DNA from: Candidatus Roizmanbacteria bacterium RIFCSPHIGHO2_01_FULL_39_8 | GTDB lineage: Bacteria > Patescibacteriota > Microgenomatia > UBA1406 > GWC2-37-13 | Assembly: GCA_001789355.1 (NCBI GenBank) | Contig: MFZI01000052.1 | Span: forward strand, 1,267 to 7,337 | Reading direction: 5' to 3' | Length of the DNA: 6,071 nt | Part shown: positions 4,797 through 6,071 of the stretch, piece by piece | How positions within the stretch are numbered: the stretch's first letter is position 1 | Layout of the letters: each line of letters starts with the position of its first letter | Program-made: the position numbers and the translations under genes | The notes under the pieces: model-generated | Seen by the model: only the letters and a program-made list of their open reading frames with translations | The model's database searches: none | What the model was told of the DNA's origin: nothing

Positions 4797-5367
4797 CTCC
4801 AAATACCCGCCCCCACCGAAGCACACCCTCGTCAGTACTCACCAAGAAGGCATCGAGTTCCTTAGCTAAAACAATAAGATCTAAATCGGCCAAGCTGTCC
4901 AGAAAACCAAAGCGGGTGGCCTGACGATATCTTTCCCTGAATTTTTTTACTACAGATCCTACCTGTATCTGGAAATCTTTGGGAGAAAGACTTCCTTTCC
5001 CCAGCATTGTTTTTCCCGCTTTTTCGATTTCTTCTTCGCCTACCCTCAATCCCTGATAACTCCTCTGACGGATATCACCCACGAGCTCATAGAACACCTG
5101 GGCTGAAAAGGTGATCTTTCCGATATCGGGAGATTTCACCGAGACTGCAGATAGTAAATCCTTAAGAAATAACTGTTCTTTATTGGGAAAAAAACTCAAA
5201 AACTCATCTACCACCCGCGGGGGCATAAAAAATTCTGACTTTTTATTGGTTTTAAGTTTCTTTGCAATCGAAGTCAGATTTTTTACCACACTTTCTGTTT
5301 TTTCACCCAGACCAAGACCCGCCTCCATATTAAAAAACAGGTTTGCGTCCAAGACATATCTTTCCAT
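4735..5367 (-). CDS. PIN-domain protein, RNA-ligase-partner (UPF0278 / PIN_5) type
   Basis: A 210-aa protein that reads along the RNA ligase partner family: YVLDANLFF (4-12), FFMPPRVVDEFLSFF (46-60), QGLRVGEEEIEKA (105-117), DSLADLDLIVLAKELDAFLV (157-176) and STDEGVLRWGRVFG (177-190). PIN domains are metal-dependent ribonucleases; the acidic set here is probably Asp7, Glu55, Asp163 and Asp179. Family members usually accompany an ATP-dependent RNA ligase and are thought to act with it in RNA repair or processing, but the biochemical role is not settled and no ligase gene is in the window. ATG 5367 is chosen over the longer start at 5403 because TGTTATGAT, an extended -10, ends 6 nt before it. 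The stop is TAG. It diverges from dnaA and overlaps the two-helix membrane protein gene by 62 bp at its 3' end. Confidence 0.82.
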   Translation of the reverse strand: MERYVLDANLFFNMEAGLGLGEKTESVVKNLTSIAKKLKTNKKSEFFMPPRVVDEFLSFFPNKEQLFLKDLLSAVSVKSPDIGKITFSAQVFYELVGDIRQRSYQGLRVGEEEIEKAGKTMLGKGSLSPKDFQIQVGSVVKKFRERYRQATRFGFLDSLADLDLIVLAKELDAFLVSTDEGVLRWGRVFGVKESPVGMWKARLEGLLEEV

Positions 5368-5373
5368 GAAGAT

Positions 5374-5402
5374 ATCATAACAAAATGATCCGGTTTTATC
5401 CA
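5374..5402 (-). promoter_or_regulatory. Promoter of the PIN-domain gene
   Basis: On the minus strand TGGATA (5402-5397), a 17-nt spacer and TATGAT (5379-5374) preceded by TGT, an extended -10. It ends 6 nt before ATG 5367. The promoter lies 31 bp from the DnaA-box palindrome, so DnaA could also influence this gene. Confidence 0.6.
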
Positions 5403-5432
5403 TTGACTCACCATGTGAAAATGTTTATTATT

Positions 5433-5451
5433 TGTGGATAAGTTATCCACA
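5433..5451. promoter_or_regulatory. Two perfect DnaA boxes, head to head; dnaA autoregulation site and possible part of oriC
   Basis: TGTGGATAA (5433-5441), G, TTATCCACA (5443-5451) are two exact copies of the consensus DnaA box in inverted orientation, making a 19-bp palindrome that ends 9 bp before dnaA ATG 5461. A weaker match, TTATCCATT, is at 5396-5404. The stretch 5418-5433 is AT-rich. Boxes here normally let DnaA control its own promoter, and dnaA-adjacent gaps often hold oriC. Only two perfect boxes fit in this short gap, so a full origin would need more boxes elsewhere, for example beyond dnaA. Confidence 0.8.
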
Positions 5452-5460
5452 CATAAATAT

Positions 5461-6071
5461 ATGATGTTGTTATCTTCTTTCTGGGATCAGTTTTTGCAAT
5501 CCCTCGAAAAAACCAGAATTGAAAAGCAAGAAACAAGCCCTTCCCTCATCTATTCACTCCTCAAACAGTTGAGACCCATCGACCTCTCCGAAGAAAAAGT
5601 CATCCTGGGGTGTAATAATCCAACCGTTCGTTCCTTTCTGGAAAAAAAAATTCCGGAAATACAAGACGTTCTCTCGCGCTACTTAGAGAAGAAAATGAAG
5701 GTTGAACTCACGGTTATCGAGGTGAAAAAGACCGAAAAAAAAACTCCTCTTCTTAACTATCAGCCTGCTCTTTCCGACGTACTCTATAAAACAGGGCTTC
5801 ATGTCAAATATAGTTTTGACAATTTTGCCGTTTCTTCTACCAACCAGGTTGCGTATGCCGCTTCACAAGCAGTAACCAATGGTCTGGGACACACCTACAA
5901 CCCATTATTTCTTTATGGAGGAGTGGGTGTGGGAAAAACCCACCTCGCCCAAGCCGTCGGGAGAAAGATTCTGGAACAGGACCAGGAAAGAAAAGTTCTT
6001 TTCGGTCCAGCCGACCAGTTCATAAACGAACTCATCGAGTCAATCCGGGAGAAGTCGACCGCCAAATTCAG
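5461..6071 (+). CDS. dnaA: Chromosomal replication initiator DnaA (N-terminal part, cut by window end)
   Basis: DnaA binds DnaA boxes, opens the origin and loads the replicative helicase. The 203 residues present include domain I (about 7-88; FWDQFLQSLEKT at its start), a very short domain II linker (about 89-110) and the beginning of the AAA+ domain III: VKYSFDNFAVSSTNQVAYAA (115-134), NPLFLYGGVGVGKTHLAQAVG (147-167) with Walker A GGVGVGKT (153-160), and FINELIESIREK (188-199). Walker B, sensors and the box-binding domain IV lie beyond the window. The start is ATG 5461 or the adjacent ATG 5464; an in-frame GTG at 5434 lies within the DnaA boxes and is unlikely. There is no Shine-Dalgarno sequence and no clear -10 (CATAAA 5452-5457 is the nearest, 6 nt before ATG 5464). 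The gene diverges from the PIN-domain gene rather than following rpmH/rnpA. Confidence 0.95.
   Translation, partial: MMLLSSFWDQFLQSLEKTRIEKQETSPSLIYSLLKQLRPIDLSEEKVILGCNNPTVRSFLEKKIPEIQDVLSRYLEKKMKVELTVIEVKKTEKKTPLLNYQPALSDVLYKTGLHVKYSFDNFAVSSTNQVAYAASQAVTNGLGHTYNPLFLYGGVGVGKTHLAQAVGRKILEQDQERKVLFGPADQFINELIESIREKSTAKF

Noticed and set aside
5368..5403. ATG 5403 as start of the PIN-domain protein
   Set aside because: The extended -10 TGTTATGAT lies inside it and PIN proteins of this family begin directly at the first strand (ERYVLDANLF).
5396..5404. TTATCCATT as a third DnaA box
   Set aside because: Only 7 of 9 positions match and the key last CA is missing; kept only as a weak candidate.

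Overview
The window looks like a piece of a small-genome bacterium of the Candidate Phyla Radiation (Patescibacteria), most likely the Microgenomates branch. The pointers are a small pilin-like protein with two C-terminal membrane helices, a SpoIID-type protein with a CPR-style layout, a short two-helix membrane protein of a type common in these genomes, a Thr/Pro-rich surface protein ending in an IPSTG-type sorting signal, moderate GC, and an almost complete lack of Shine-Dalgarno sequences. This placement rests on recognising families by eye, not on a tree. The code appears standard: TAA, TAG and TGA all end plausible genes.

Layout, left to right. (1) The tail of an unidentified + strand gene (1-98) is followed by an unrecognised 145-aa protein (113-550). 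(2) A convergent junction carries two facing sets of four heptad repeats (554-616). (3) The minus strand then carries, in transcription order, a secreted coiled-coil/SpoIID protein (3065-1377), msrB (1380-994, overlapping by ATGA) and a thioredoxin (925-605) with its own good promoter. (4) Divergent from the SpoIID gene is a cysteine-rich secreted pilin-like protein (3118-3669). (5) It converges on a small surface protein with a C-terminal IPSTG signal (4084-3749), with an imperfect hairpin between the two. (6) Divergent from that is a two-helix membrane protein with a Pro-rich tail (4227-4796), whose 3' end overlaps that of a PIN-domain protein of the RNA-ligase-partner type (5367-4735) by 62 bp. 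(7) A 93-bp divergent gap holds two perfect, head-to-head DnaA boxes, followed by the 5' part of dnaA (5461 to the window end).

Functionally, MsrB and thioredoxin form a cytoplasmic methionine-sulfoxide repair pair. The SpoIID protein, pilin-like protein and IPSTG protein act at the envelope. DnaA and its box palindrome mark a possible replication-origin neighbourhood. I see no defence system, transposon, CRISPR array or RNA gene. The most striking pattern is regulatory: six genes have a -10-like hexamer ending exactly 6 or 7 nt before the ATG, so their mRNAs probably begin at or within a base or two of the start codon (leaderless). That pattern also moves the starts of several genes away from the longest open frame.
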